Shown piece by piece: positions 50,188 to 60,400 of a stretch of DNA of 64,000 bases; the stretch's first letter is position 1, and each line of letters starts with the position of its first letter. The notes below the pieces were generated by a model, which ran no database searches, was not told where the DNA came from, and worked only from the letters and a program-made list of their open reading frames with translations. The translations under genes and the position numbers were made by a program. The stretch is from Paenibacillus_D sp047238105 (GTDB lineage: Bacteria > Bacillota > Bacilli > Paenibacillales > Paenibacillaceae): NCBI RefSeq assembly GCF_047238105.1, contig NZ_JBDFMD010000001.1, forward strand, positions 3,534,001 through 3,598,000. Direction: 5' to 3'.

Positions 50188-52449
50188 ATGAATCAGAATT
50201 GGTTTACACGCATGTTGATGCTCTATATGCCTGTTTTTTTAATTGTTCCGGCATTTCTGTTTTTTGTGTTTTTTCAGCATTTGAGTGAAGTGAATCATAA
50301 AAATGCCGAACGAGCCAACCAGTTTCTTGCCGAGCAGGCTCAATTGATGATTGATTCTTCGCTATCGATGCTAGATCAGAAAATCACCCTTGAGATGCTG
50401 CGGAATCAGTCCGTATTGCGCTATTTCTCAGACAGCGACATCTCGGATCTGACTTTGCAAGTCTATGTCATGAATCTGCTGCAAGAACTGAAACTGACGA
50501 ACCCGCTGATTCATTCGATTTATATGGTACGGTCAGTAGATGGGTCTGTGCTGAATGTAAGCACGGCTTATCCGGCTGGACAGTATGCGGACAGTGATTT
50601 CATCGCCGACAAACTGGCAAGACCCAACAGCAACTGGTCCGATGTCCGCCTGTACAAGGAGCTGGAGTCGGATCACGGGGCGCATGTCGTGACGATGACG
50701 AGAAGTGTGACGATCTTCTCCTCCAAGCTAGGGATGATCGTGGTCAATGTCAGCACCGAAGCGCTGTACAGCCTTGTACAGCAGATGTATAACCCCGATG
50801 TCAGCAGACTGCAACTCTATGACAGGCAGAACATCCCTATGTTCGGGAACAGCCAGGTGACATTGGAGTCCGCAGCTGGCGATGAACCCTCCAATCTTAT
50901 TCAATCGGTTGCCGTCTCCAGTTATACGGGCTGGAAAGCGGAGAGCGGAATTCAAAATGCCCGTGCAGTCAGCTTTATGTTGTCTCTTTCCAATGTGTGG
51001 TTTGTACTGGGGTTCGTGCTTGTCGTTCTGTCTATTGTATGGATGGTGTATGTGACCAGGCAAAATTATCGGCCGATTCGCAATCTGGTCGATGAGCTGC
51101 AGCGTCTGTCGCCCGCCGATCGCGACGATATCTCGAATACGGAACCGCCGGTCTATAAAAATGAATTTTCATTTATTGATTCGACCCTGAAGAGAATGAT
51201 TGGCCAAAACACCTCCTTTCAGGAACAGTTGACCAAAGACCTGGGCGTGAAGCGCAATTTCTTCCTTCATGAGCTCCTTGAGGGCACGCGGTCAATAGAT
51301 TTGGACAGCTGGGAAGAGGAGGCGGACCGTTATGGCCTGCCTCGAAGCTTCGGCAGACAGCAAGTTTTCATCCTGGAGATCGACCGCTGGTCGCAATGGA
51401 GCAAGGACATGTCGTTGGAGCGGCAAGCCGAGCATAAGCAACGGCTCGAAACGGTATTGGCGGAACGGCTGCAGCGTTCGGGTTATGGGGTGTGGATGCT
51501 CTGGATCTCGGTCAATCAGCTGGCTGTGATCGTCATCGGACAGGAGACACTGGCTGAACCCGGCGGTGAGATGGTACAGCTGATGGAAGAGTGCCGATCG
51601 GAGGCACATCGAGGCTTGTCCGGACAGGCGACCTGCACGATAGGCCTTGGCGAATCTGTGGAGCATCCGGATAATCTTCGCGATTCCTACCAGGAAGCGC
51701 TGGAAGCCTTGCAGTACAAAGCGGTTGATGGCGGGGGCAGCGTGATAGCCTATACAGATGCTCCACAGATACAGGAGCACGTCTATGCCTACTTTCAGAA
51801 AATCGATTCGCTGGTGGATGCGTTCAAACGGGCGGAGTCGCGCTGGCTGACGGAGCTGGAAGATCTATTCGCTGAGCTTGAGGACCATAGGGTCTCTAGA
51901 CGTGGACTGGACAGTGTGTTGAAATACTTGTTGTTCTACATGGACAAGGCCGTCGGCGGCATGCATCCGGATTATGTCGAGGAGTGGCAGGAGCAGATCT
52001 TGCCCGGACTGAATGGAGCGCTTAAGGAAGCAGAGTGGATTCGGGACACGGCCGAAGCGTTTGTCGAACTGCTGGGAAGATATGCGGGGATGATCAATAC
52101 AAAGCGAGAGTCCAAAACCCAGGGCTCCATGATGAAAGAAATGAAGGCCTACATTGAGCAGCATTTTACCAATCCCGAACTTTCGCTGGACTTTCTGCAG
52201 GAGAAGTTTGGCGTCAGCGGCAAGTACTTGAGCCGATTATTCAAGGAAGAGTATGGTGTCAAATTTGTCGACTTCCTGATCGAGCTGCGGATGGAAGAAG
52301 GAAAACGGCTGCTGGCGGAGACGAGCTTTACCGTCCAGGAAATCACCGAGCGGTTGGGGTACAGTAGTCCCATCTCCTTTGCCCGCAGCTTCAAAAAGGT
52401 CGTTGGCATGGCACCCGCAGATTACCGCAAAAGCGTTCAGTCCAGCTAA
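50188..52449 (+). CDS. Membrane-bound AraC-family regulator
   Basis: This transcription factor of 753 residues has an N-terminal helix (about 10-29), an extracellular sensor, a second helix (about 268-290), a cytoplasmic linker and a middle domain. A C-terminal AraC/XylS double helix-turn-helix (about 650-750; LDFLQEKFGVSGKYLSRLFK and VQEITERLGYSSPISFARSF) follows. It probably senses an extracellular sugar and activates the importer encoded downstream. AGAGGG lies about 10 nt before the ATG at 50188. It has the same plan as the protein encoded at 33403. The promoter palindrome suggests that its own synthesis is controlled. Confidence 0.9.
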   Translation: MNQNWFTRMLMLYMPVFLIVPAFLFFVFFQHLSEVNHKNAERANQFLAEQAQLMIDSSLSMLDQKITLEMLRNQSVLRYFSDSDISDLTLQVYVMNLLQELKLTNPLIHSIYMVRSVDGSVLNVSTAYPAGQYADSDFIADKLARPNSNWSDVRLYKELESDHGAHVVTMTRSVTIFSSKLGMIVVNVSTEALYSLVQQMYNPDVSRLQLYDRQNIPMFGNSQVTLESAAGDEPSNLIQSVAVSSYTGWKAESGIQNARAVSFMLSLSNVWFVLGFVLVVLSIVWMVYVTRQNYRPIRNLVDELQRLSPADRDDISNTEPPVYKNEFSFIDSTLKRMIGQNTSFQEQLTKDLGVKRNFFLHELLEGTRSIDLDSWEEEADRYGLPRSFGRQQVFILEIDRWSQWSKDMSLERQAEHKQRLETVLAERLQRSGYGVWMLWISVNQLAVIVIGQETLAEPGGEMVQLMEECRSEAHRGLSGQATCTIGLGESVEHPDNLRDSYQEALEALQYKAVDGGGSVIAYTDAPQIQEHVYAYFQKIDSLVDAFKRAESRWLTELEDLFAELEDHRVSRRGLDSVLKYLLFYMDKAVGGMHPDYVEEWQEQILPGLNGALKEAEWIRDTAEAFVELLGRYAGMINTKRESKTQGSMMKEMKAYIEQHFTNPELSLDFLQEKFGVSGKYLSRLFKEEYGVKFVDFLIELRMEEGKRLLAETSFTVQEITERLGYSSPISFARSFKKVVGMAPADYRKSVQSS

Positions 52450-52467
52450 CTTTATATCCACTTATGC

Positions 52468-52499
52468 AGCAGCGCAAGGCGATCACGCCCGGCGCTGCT
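52468..52499 (+). terminator. Terminator after the AraC regulator gene
   Basis: AGCAGCGC pairs with GCGCTGCT around an inner GGCG/CGCC stem, followed by TGTTATATT. Confidence 0.82.
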
Positions 52500-52608
52500 T
52501 GTTATATTGTCCTTGAAACCTGGTGAATCGACGAAAAGTTTGCTTGAGAAAATAGTTTCTACATGCTCTTAGAAGCATCGGTATTTAAAGTCAGTTTATA
52601 TAACATGA

Positions 52609-52622
52609 AAAAAACGTTTACA
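52609..52622 (+). promoter_or_regulatory. Weak cre-like site upstream of the MalE-like gene
   Basis: AAAAAACGTTTACA fits the cre core except for the initial TG. It lies in the 318-bp gap before the importer operon. No clear promoter was identified in that gap. Confidence 0.25.
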
Positions 52623-52767
52623 GAGGGTGGGATTGTAGTTTTGGCTTGCCTGGTGAATCTTGTTTGTTGTGAAAACGGAACCAACATGTTTTGATAAGGG
52701 CGTAAGACGGAGCCAAGACGAAATGCAGGCTCGATAAATCAATCGTGAATGGGAGATGGGTAAGGGG

Positions 52768-54126
52768 ATGAAAGAAAAGATGACAAGAAGGACAATCCAA
52801 ACGTCTATAGCGGCTATAATGGCTGCGGTCATGCTTGGCGGTTGTGCGAGCAGCAATACCACCCCTGGCGGCGAAACGGGGAACGAAGCGGGACAACAGA
52901 TTACACTTACGTTCGAAACGTCTGTCTATGCAGAAGAGCCTCATAAGAAAGCAATCGATGCCTTGATTGCCAAGTACAATGAAACGAATCCTAATGTAAC
53001 CATCCGCGTACACGGTACCGACTATGAGAATTATTGGGACAAGCTGACGACCGAGATTCTCGCGGGCACCCAGGGTGACATCGTACAGGTCTATCCCGAA
53101 AATATCGCTACCTACAATGCGTTGACAGAGGGCGGGACCTTCGTCAATCTGGACAGCCGCATCCAGGAGGCAGGGTTGGAAGATAAGCTGGTAGGGCAGG
53201 AACTGAGCACGGTAGACGGCAGCTACTATGCCCTCTCCAACTACGCTTGGGGCACGACCGGCATCTTCTATAGCAAAGCAATGTTTGAAGAGGCTGGTAT
53301 CGATCCGGAAGCAATCCAAACGATCGAAGACTTCAAGGAAGCGGCGATCCAACTGGGCAGCGCAGATCAACGATATGGCTTCTCCAGCGTGCTCGGGACA
53401 CATCCGTTCGTCGCATCGGAATGGTACCGACTGATCGCGCGTCCGATCTCGGGCGGCATCTTCTTCGGCGATGGGGAAGCCGGGCCGTATGAGCCGGATC
53501 GTGTCAACGTAAATTCGCCGGCCAATGTATGGGCGGCCGAGTGGTGGCAGGAGCTGATGGCCAATGAACAAGCTACGCCGCCGGGTACGCGCGACAAAAA
53601 AGTTAGCCGTGAGATGTTCTGGAACCAGCAAGTTGGCATGGTCATGGACGGCCCATGGTTTATCGGGATGACCCAGGAGCGCGACGAGGCGCTGCTGGAG
53701 GATCTGGGCGTGATCCCTCAGCCGTCGGTCGAGTATGAAGGCCAGGTCTACCAGCCCAATCCACATAATTATCCGATCGTCTCGATGATCTCCGCCAAGA
53801 GCGACCATCAGGATGAGGCGTGGGCGTTCCTGCAATGGATGGCTTCGGACGAGGCGCAAGCGCTTATAGCTCAATCCGGGATGATCCCAAGCAGCAAATC
53901 GTATGCGGAATCCGAAGCCTACCAATCCGAATACCCGCTCGCAGCACAGTTCTTCCAGTTCCAGGAGGAGGTCTATGCGCCTGCAGTGATGGACCCGCCG
54001 ATCCCTGAGCTGGGCACGTTGTCGCAGATTTTGATCAATGCGACGCAAGATATGTTTGTCGGCAAGCGGGACGCGCAGACTGTGCTCGACAGTGCGGCGG
54101 AGCAGATGAGAGAAGCACTGCAATAA
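52768..54126 (+). CDS. Sugar ABC transporter substrate-binding lipoprotein (MalE-like)
   Basis: This protein of about 452 residues has a lipoprotein signal (lipobox LGGC) and a family 1 solute-binding fold (ETSVYAEEPHKKAIDALIAKY, quoted as YAEEPHKKAIDALI). Its segments resemble MalE/UgpB-type sugar-binding proteins rather than the LplA type used by the other two cassettes. Start choice is uncertain among ATG codons at 52756, 52768 and 52780; none has an ideally spaced site. It is followed by a strong hairpin and two permease genes. Confidence 0.9.
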   Translation: MKEKMTRRTIQTSIAAIMAAVMLGGCASSNTTPGGETGNEAGQQITLTFETSVYAEEPHKKAIDALIAKYNETNPNVTIRVHGTDYENYWDKLTTEILAGTQGDIVQVYPENIATYNALTEGGTFVNLDSRIQEAGLEDKLVGQELSTVDGSYYALSNYAWGTTGIFYSKAMFEEAGIDPEAIQTIEDFKEAAIQLGSADQRYGFSSVLGTHPFVASEWYRLIARPISGGIFFGDGEAGPYEPDRVNVNSPANVWAAEWWQELMANEQATPPGTRDKKVSREMFWNQQVGMVMDGPWFIGMTQERDEALLEDLGVIPQPSVEYEGQVYQPNPHNYPIVSMISAKSDHQDEAWAFLQWMASDEAQALIAQSGMIPSSKSYAESEAYQSEYPLAAQFFQFQEEVYAPAVMDPPIPELGTLSQILINATQDMFVGKRDAQTVLDSAAEQMREALQ

Positions 54127-54138
54127 GAAGCTCTGGAG

Positions 54139-54160
54139 CAGGGCCCGGTCTCGGGCCCTG
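54139..54160 (+). terminator. Intra-operon hairpin between binding protein and permease genes
   Basis: CAGGGCCCG pairs with CGGGCCCTG around a 4-nt loop; no T tract follows. Such a hairpin can protect the binding protein message and reduce permease expression. Confidence 0.7.
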
Positions 54161-54203
54161 AACTTCTCAAATCGGCTACAAAGCTAGCAAGGGAGGAACA
54201 GCC

Positions 54204-55187
54204 ATGACTGCCGATGAGCAGAATCACAGCCAGAACGCTGCTATGTTAGCGGCGCCGGGCATCGGGGGGACAAATCGCGGCAGTAGCCGATGGATGCGGT
54301 TTAAGCGGCACCTGCGGAACAATATGGCCGCGTATTTATTCGTCTCGCCGCTTGTATTAGCCATAGGTCTGGTCTTAATATATCCGATTCTAAAAGCGGG
54401 CTTGATGAGTTTTCAATACTGGAAGGTTGCGCGCCCGATCCCGGAGGGCAACCCGTTCGTCGGGCTCGATAATTATCAAGCAACGCTTACATCCGGTTAT
54501 TTTCTCAATTCGCTCTGGATTACTTTTTTATATATCGTCGTCACGGTCTTGCTCCGGTTTGTCCTGGGCATGGGCACCGCCGTGTTGTTAAATACGCCTT
54601 TCAAGGGCAGAGGTCTTGTCCGTGCACTGGTTATTATCCCTTGGGCAGTGCCGGAGGTTGTGGCCTGCCTGGTATTTATTCTGATGTATGATTATCAGTT
54701 TGGCGTCATTAACGATATCTTGCTCAAAATGAACGTATTAAGCAACCCGATCGCTTTCTTGGGCGAGACCGACACGGCGCTCGGAGCGGCGATGTTCGTC
54801 AATGTATGGAAGGGGTTTCCTTTTGCCGCCATTATGCTATTGGCCGGATTGCAAGGGATCCCCAAGGACCTCTACGAAGCGGCCAGCATGGATGGCGCGG
54901 GCAGATGGCGCCAATTCGCCAATGTCACCTTCCCTATGCTGAAGCCGGTATCGGTCATCGTATTTTTACTGTTGATTATTTGGACCATCAAGGATTTTGG
55001 TATTGTGTATGTGCTTACGGGCGGTGGACCAAGCCGGGTCACCGAGATTCTGACCATCTTTATCTATCGTGCCGGCTTCCAATCCTTTGATTTCGGGCTG
55101 GCGGCGGCGGCAGGCATGATCCTGCTAGTGATATCTGTCGTCTTTACTTTGCTCTATATGAAGGCGACCAAGGCAGGTGAACAGTAA
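54204..55187 (+). CDS. Sugar ABC transporter permease (MalF-like)
   Basis: This permease of 327 residues has a long cytoplasmic N terminus, six predicted helices and the coupling loop YEAASMDGAGRWRQFANVTFP. The family is the MalF/UgpA type. AGGGAGG precedes the ATG. Its stop codon shares one base with the next ATG (TAATG). Confidence 0.94.
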   Translation: MTADEQNHSQNAAMLAAPGIGGTNRGSSRWMRFKRHLRNNMAAYLFVSPLVLAIGLVLIYPILKAGLMSFQYWKVARPIPEGNPFVGLDNYQATLTSGYFLNSLWITFLYIVVTVLLRFVLGMGTAVLLNTPFKGRGLVRALVIIPWAVPEVVACLVFILMYDYQFGVINDILLKMNVLSNPIAFLGETDTALGAAMFVNVWKGFPFAAIMLLAGLQGIPKDLYEAASMDGAGRWRQFANVTFPMLKPVSVIVFLLLIIWTIKDFGIVYVLTGGGPSRVTEILTIFIYRAGFQSFDFGLAAAAGMILLVISVVFTLLYMKATKAGEQ

Positions 55188-56026
55188 TGAAAAGCTTTCT
55201 AAGACATGCCATTATCTATGTGTGTGCGATTGCCATTACGTTATTTGCCGTATCGCCGTTCATATGGATGATCTTGACATCACTGAAGCCCCAAAGCGAG
55301 ATTTACAACTATCCGCTGACCTATCTGCCTCAGGAACTGAATCTGAGCGGTTACCAGGGGATGCTCGATCCGCATGCCGACGATAACGCCAACTTTTTGA
55401 GGTGGTTCTGGAATACGACACTCGTCTCCTTGCTGACAACGGTCCTTTCACTGGTGGTCTCGGCGCTTGGCGGATATGCGATGTCACGGTTTGGCTTTCG
55501 CGGGCGAATGTCGATCGGCTACATTATTTTGCTGACGCAGATGCTGCCCGGCTCCCTGCTGATCATCCCGCTTTACATGATTATGCGGGACTATCAGCTG
55601 CTTAATTCGCATTTTGGGCTGGTGATCGCATATGCGACGTTTGCCATTCCGTTCTGTACCTGGATGTTGAAAGGCTACTTTGACAGTGTATCCAAATCGA
55701 TAGACGAGGCGGCGAGTGTGGACGGGGCCAATCGCTGGACGACGTTCGTCCGCGTCATCCTGCCGCTAACGCTGCCCGGGTTGGTAGTGACAGGCGTCTT
55801 CTCCTTTCTGACCAGCTGGAATGAATTCATGTTTGCGCAGACCTTCATTAGCGATTACAGCAAGTGGACGCTGTCTGTCGGCATTGCCAGCTTCCAGGGA
55901 CAGTATGTGGTCAACTGGGATTACATGATGGCAGGCTCAGTCATTACGACCTTGCCGATTGTTATCATCTTCTGGGTGCTGCAGAAGCATCTCGTTAGCG
56001 GAATGACTGCAGGGGCAGTGAAATAA
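55187..56026 (+). CDS. Sugar ABC transporter permease (MalG-like)
   Basis: This membrane protein of 279 residues has six predicted helices and the coupling loop DEAASVDGANRWTTFVRVILP, with the typical GAVK ending. It pairs with the preceding MalF-like subunit, with which it is translationally coupled. As with the other cassettes, no ATPase gene is adjacent. Confidence 0.95.
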   Translation: MKSFLRHAIIYVCAIAITLFAVSPFIWMILTSLKPQSEIYNYPLTYLPQELNLSGYQGMLDPHADDNANFLRWFWNTTLVSLLTTVLSLVVSALGGYAMSRFGFRGRMSIGYIILLTQMLPGSLLIIPLYMIMRDYQLLNSHFGLVIAYATFAIPFCTWMLKGYFDSVSKSIDEAASVDGANRWTTFVRVILPLTLPGLVVTGVFSFLTSWNEFMFAQTFISDYSKWTLSVGIASFQGQYVVNWDYMMAGSVITTLPIVIIFWVLQKHLVSGMTAGAVK

Positions 56027-56068
56027 GACACAACTTAGACCGATTATTTATGAAAAGGAGCAGAGACA

Positions 56069-57073
56069 ATGATCAGATTCGGTATCGTCGGTATGGGTAT
56101 CCGAGGAAGCTTGTTCGCAGATACACTGCAGCAGAATCCTTACGCAGCGCTTGTTGCGGTCAGTGATGCATATGAGGGGACTTTGGAGGCCAGCAAGCAA
56201 AAGTACAAGGTCCCGGGGTATCTTGACGTGGCAGAGATGATCGAACGGGAGACACTTGACGCCCTGGTCATTGCGACGCCGGATTTTCTGCACCGCGAGC
56301 CAGTCTTGCTGGCAGCTGCCAAAGGCATCCATATCATGGTCGAGAAGCCGTTCTCGACCAGTGTGGAAGAAGCGCTGGAGATGCATGAGGCCGTCGAACA
56401 AGCAGGCATTATCTGTATGATTGCCTTTGAGAACCGCTGGAATGCACCTTTTGTAGCAGTGAAAAATGCCGTTGAGCGCGGAGAACTGGGCACTATTCTT
56501 AACGTAAACGCGCGACTAAACGACACAATATTTGTACCGACGAAAATGCTGAAGTGGGCGCAGAATTCCACGCCGGGCTGGTTTTTGTTCCCGCATGCGA
56601 CGGATATCGCCTTATGGCTGAAGAAGGAAAGCAAGCCGGTCTCCGTATATGCGGCAGGTACCAAGAGGAAGTTGGCGGCTATGGGAATCGACACCTATGA
56701 TGCCATACAGACCATCGTCTCCTTTGACGATGGAACCAACGCTTCCTTTACAACAAGCTGGGTGCTGCCAGAGTCGATGCCGCTGATCTACGATTTCAAG
56801 GTGGAGATCATCGGCGAGAACGGAGCGCTGTATGTCGATCTGGCGGATCAGATGGTGCGTCACGCTGGTAACGTCTATAGTCATATGCATACGCTTGGCA
56901 CGACAATCAACGGACAGCTGACGTCAGCACCAAACTATATGCTGCATGCTTTCGTCGACCATGTCCGGCTGGGTACTCATCCGGAAGCGGATGCGGCTTC
57001 CGGAGTGCTGAACACGAGACTGGTCCATGCCATCCACCGCTCCGTGACGAGCGGTCAAGTGGAACGTATATAA
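56069..57073 (+). CDS. Gfo/Idh/MocA family oxidoreductase
   Basis: This NAD(P)-dependent enzyme of 334 residues has an N-terminal Rossmann fold (FGIVGMGIRGSL), the catalytic-site motif MVEKPFSTS with Lys-Pro, and a C-terminal alpha/beta domain (PHATDIALWLKK with the His-x-x-Asp pair). It follows the permease genes by 42 bp and is probably co-transcribed, so it may oxidise or epimerise the imported sugar. AAAAGGAG precedes the ATG. The particular sugar cannot be told from sequence. Confidence 0.92.
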   Translation: MIRFGIVGMGIRGSLFADTLQQNPYAALVAVSDAYEGTLEASKQKYKVPGYLDVAEMIERETLDALVIATPDFLHREPVLLAAAKGIHIMVEKPFSTSVEEALEMHEAVEQAGIICMIAFENRWNAPFVAVKNAVERGELGTILNVNARLNDTIFVPTKMLKWAQNSTPGWFLFPHATDIALWLKKESKPVSVYAAGTKRKLAAMGIDTYDAIQTIVSFDDGTNASFTTSWVLPESMPLIYDFKVEIIGENGALYVDLADQMVRHAGNVYSHMHTLGTTINGQLTSAPNYMLHAFVDHVRLGTHPEADAASGVLNTRLVHAIHRSVTSGQVERI

Positions 57074-57100
57074 CCGCTATTTATGCAATTGAACGCAGAA

Positions 57101-57147
57101 CCCTCTGGTAAAACCTCCAAAAAAGGTGGATTTGCCAGAGGGTTTTG
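57101..57147 (+). terminator. Terminator of the importer/oxidoreductase operon
   Basis: CCCTCTGGTAAA and inner ACCTCC pair with GGTGGA and TTTGCCAGAGGG. TTTTG follows. Confidence 0.92.
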
Positions 57148-57291
57148 TATGAAGTTATGCTTTGGAATTACTAAGTAATACTTTGTATTGTCAAATGTTT
57201 CTTATTAATGAGCAGATCCGACAGACAACGCACCGATCCGGCGAAGCTGCGTGAACTGGATGATCGGCGCATGGGCTGGCGGGATGGTTGA

Positions 57292-57321
57292 TTGCCGCAC
57301 AGGCAGACGCATGACTATACT
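57292..57321 (+). promoter_or_regulatory. Candidate promoter of the pectate-lyase-like gene
   Basis: TTGCCG (57292-57297) and TATACT (57316-57321) are separated by 18 nt, 80 nt before the ATG. Confidence 0.5.
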
Positions 57322-57353
57322 GATAGCTGACAAATCCGCGGCGCGGGGACTTG

Positions 57354-57367
57354 TGTAAGCGTTTTAT
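57354..57367 (+). promoter_or_regulatory. cre-like site upstream of the pectate-lyase-like gene
   Basis: TGTAAGCGTTTTAT matches the first twelve positions of TGnAAnCGnTnnCA. It lies downstream of the predicted start point and shares the TGTAAGCG half with the site upstream of the secreted GH16 gene (7642-7655). Confidence 0.4.
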
Positions 57368-57401
57368 AACCGCGCACATTCAGGAGACCGGAGGTAAAGA
57401 A

Positions 57402-60400
57402 ATGAAAAAAGGCTTGGCACTCATCTTGTGCGCGGCACTATGTTTCTCTCTGTTGCCTGTATCTGCTCCCGCTGCACACGCAGCAAACGAAGCTGTGCTT
57501 CCCGCTTTTCCGGGTGCCGAAGGGTTCGGCGCTGCGGCGACCGGGGGGCGGGGCGGTGAAGTGTACCACGTCACCAGCTATGAACTGACCGGACCGGGCA
57601 CCTTCCATGATGCCCTTACGACCGTCGGCGATACGCCGCGTACGATCGTGTTCGAGATCTCGGGTGAACTGACGATCCCGCAGATCATCGTCCGGGGCAA
57701 ATCCAATATTACGATTGCAGGCCAGACCGCGCCTGGGGAAGGGGTGACGATCCGGGGCAATAATATCCGCTTCATCGACTGTGACGATATTATCGTCCGT
57801 TACCTGCGTTTCCGGATGGGTGCGCTGGATGCCCAGGACGACACGATGTATTTTGAGAACAGCCGCAATGTCATCATTGACCACTCCAGCTTCTCGTGGG
57901 GCACCGATGAGGTCCTGTCGATCCTGAGCAAAGACTATGAAAATCCGACCTCGAGCGACATCACTGTGCAATGGTCGATCATGTCCGAAGGGCTGCTGAC
58001 CCACTCGATGGGCGGGCTGATCGAGATGACAACGATCAGCATGCACCACAACCTGTATGCTCACAACAACGACCGCAATCCGAAGACCAAAGGGCAGATT
58101 GATTTTGTCAACAACGTCATCTATAACTGGGGCGAGTTCCCTTACGTGGCAGGAGGAGAATCAGGGACCAAGGGTTATGGCAATGTTGAAGCCAACTACT
58201 TCATCGCAGGCAAAAACTCCGCCGACCCGCAGTATGCGGTCGTCCGCGGCAATGAAAACTACAATCTGTATCTGCACAATAACCGCATCGACAGCAACAA
58301 AAACGGCGAGCTGGACGGCACCGATACGGGGCCGGACATGATGGAGACCGCACGCCCCAGTCTGCTGGTGCCCGAGCGATTCAATTATCCGCCGGTTCAT
58401 ACGCAAGATCCCGAAACCGCTTATGAGCATGTCCTGAACCATGCCGGGTCCTCGCTGTACCGGGATGGTGTGGATGAGCGCATCATCGGCGATGTGCGCA
58501 ACCAGACGGGCGTCATCATCGGCCATGAGGACGATGTCGGCGGGTTCCCGGAGCTGGCCAGCGCTACCGGGCCCGTCGATACGGACCGCGACGGCATGCC
58601 GGATGAGTGGGAGCTCGCCCACGGCCTGGATCCGCTCGATCCGGAGGACCGGAACCACGATATGACTGGCGATGGCTATACCAATCTGGAGAAGTATCTT
58701 CATGAACTGGCGGAACCCGGTTTCCCGGAGCAGTATCCGATGACGCCGCTCGCCTGGACGGGCGACCCCTTCGAGCCGCCGGTCATTCCGGAGCCGGAGG
58801 TGCCTGCCCCCGCTCTGCCTGTCATGGACGGTGAATGGGTCCGCAATGCCGTGATTCATGACAACAGTACGGCCGGCAGTGCCAATGCCGAGCTTTGGTC
58901 GATCCAGTCGGATCTGCAAGTGGGAGACTATGTGGCCAGCGACCGGATGACCGGGAACCGCGCCTATAGAATCGTGAGCCTGCCTGAGGAGGTAGCCGGG
59001 ACCGAATGGATCCGCTCACCGGTAGCCTCGCGCAGCGCCTCGAATCCGGATCTGCTCTCGTTCTGGCTGGTCGCGGACACGGATGTCTATATCGCCCACG
59101 ATGCCCGGATCACAGAGCTTCCGGAGTGGCTGTCTTCGGACTATGAAGACACGGGTCTGACCATCGTCGACGATCAGCCGATAACCTTCAAGCTGTACAA
59201 GCAGCGGGCTAGCAGCGGCACCCGGATCGTAACGGGCCCCAATAACGGCACCTCACGTATGAACTACTTTGTCATCCTGAAGCCGGCGGACCCGGAAGGG
59301 GCTGTGCCGGAGAAAGCGCCGACCAGCCTGCAGGGCGAGCTCGCAGCAGCGGATACCGTGGCGCTTGATTGGACGCCGGTGGACGGAGCGGATCGCTATC
59401 TGATCTACCGTGCTTCCTCCAAGGACGAGGCGTTCCGGGCGGTAGCCGCTCCAGGAACGGCAGTATACGAGGATCAGGACATTGAGCAGGGGATTACCTA
59501 TACGTACAAGGTTACAGCGCTTGGCGTCGGTGGAGAATCCGCAGCCTCGGAAGCCGTAGCTGTACCAACTTATGACGCTTCGCAGCCTGCGCCGCCGGCG
59601 CCGGCAGGACTCGAGGCCGCGCGCACAGGCAGTATCTCGGTCGAGCTGGCGTGGCAGCCCGTGGACGAGGCACTCAGCTATACGATATACCGGGCTGAAG
59701 CAGGCGGCGAGGAGCAGCGGATTGGCAGCGCGTCGGCCACACGATTCACGGATACAGACGTAGAGCCTTCTACAGCTTATACGTACCGGGTGACGGCAAC
59801 AGGAGCCGGAGGCGAGTCGGAGCACTCCGAGCAGATTGGCGTGACGACCAATCCGCCCGTGACCTTGCCGGAAGTGCCGGCCGGACTATCAGCCGGTGAA
59901 GTGACGCCGGGAGCATTTGGCCTGGAATGGCCGGCCGTAGAGGGTGCGGACAGCTACGTCATCTACCGCAAGGCGGAGAGCGAAGCTGCGTTCGCCAAGA
60001 TCGGAGAGAGTGACGTGCCGGCCTATGAAGACCGGCAGGTGAGTCTGGGCCAGGCCAGCTATCGCTACCAGGTGGCAGCCGTCAATGAGATGGGCGAAAC
60101 GGCGCCGTCGGCAGATATCGAGATCGAGATGCCGGTGCCGGGGACGCCGCAGGATCTGTTCGTCGGGCTGTCGGGAGACAGCTTCGTGGGACTCATCTGG
60201 ACGGCAGGCGGTGGAGCGGTGGAGGTCCGGATCTACCGCGAGAGCGACGGCGTGACAGAGCAGGTCGGCACTGCCAAAGTGAATACATTCTATGACCGGT
60301 CGGTGGAACCCGGCGTGGAGTACACGTACTCCATCAAGGGCAGCAATGCTGGCGGCGAATCGGAGGCGTCGAATACGGTCCGAGTCACGCCGGGCGTAGA

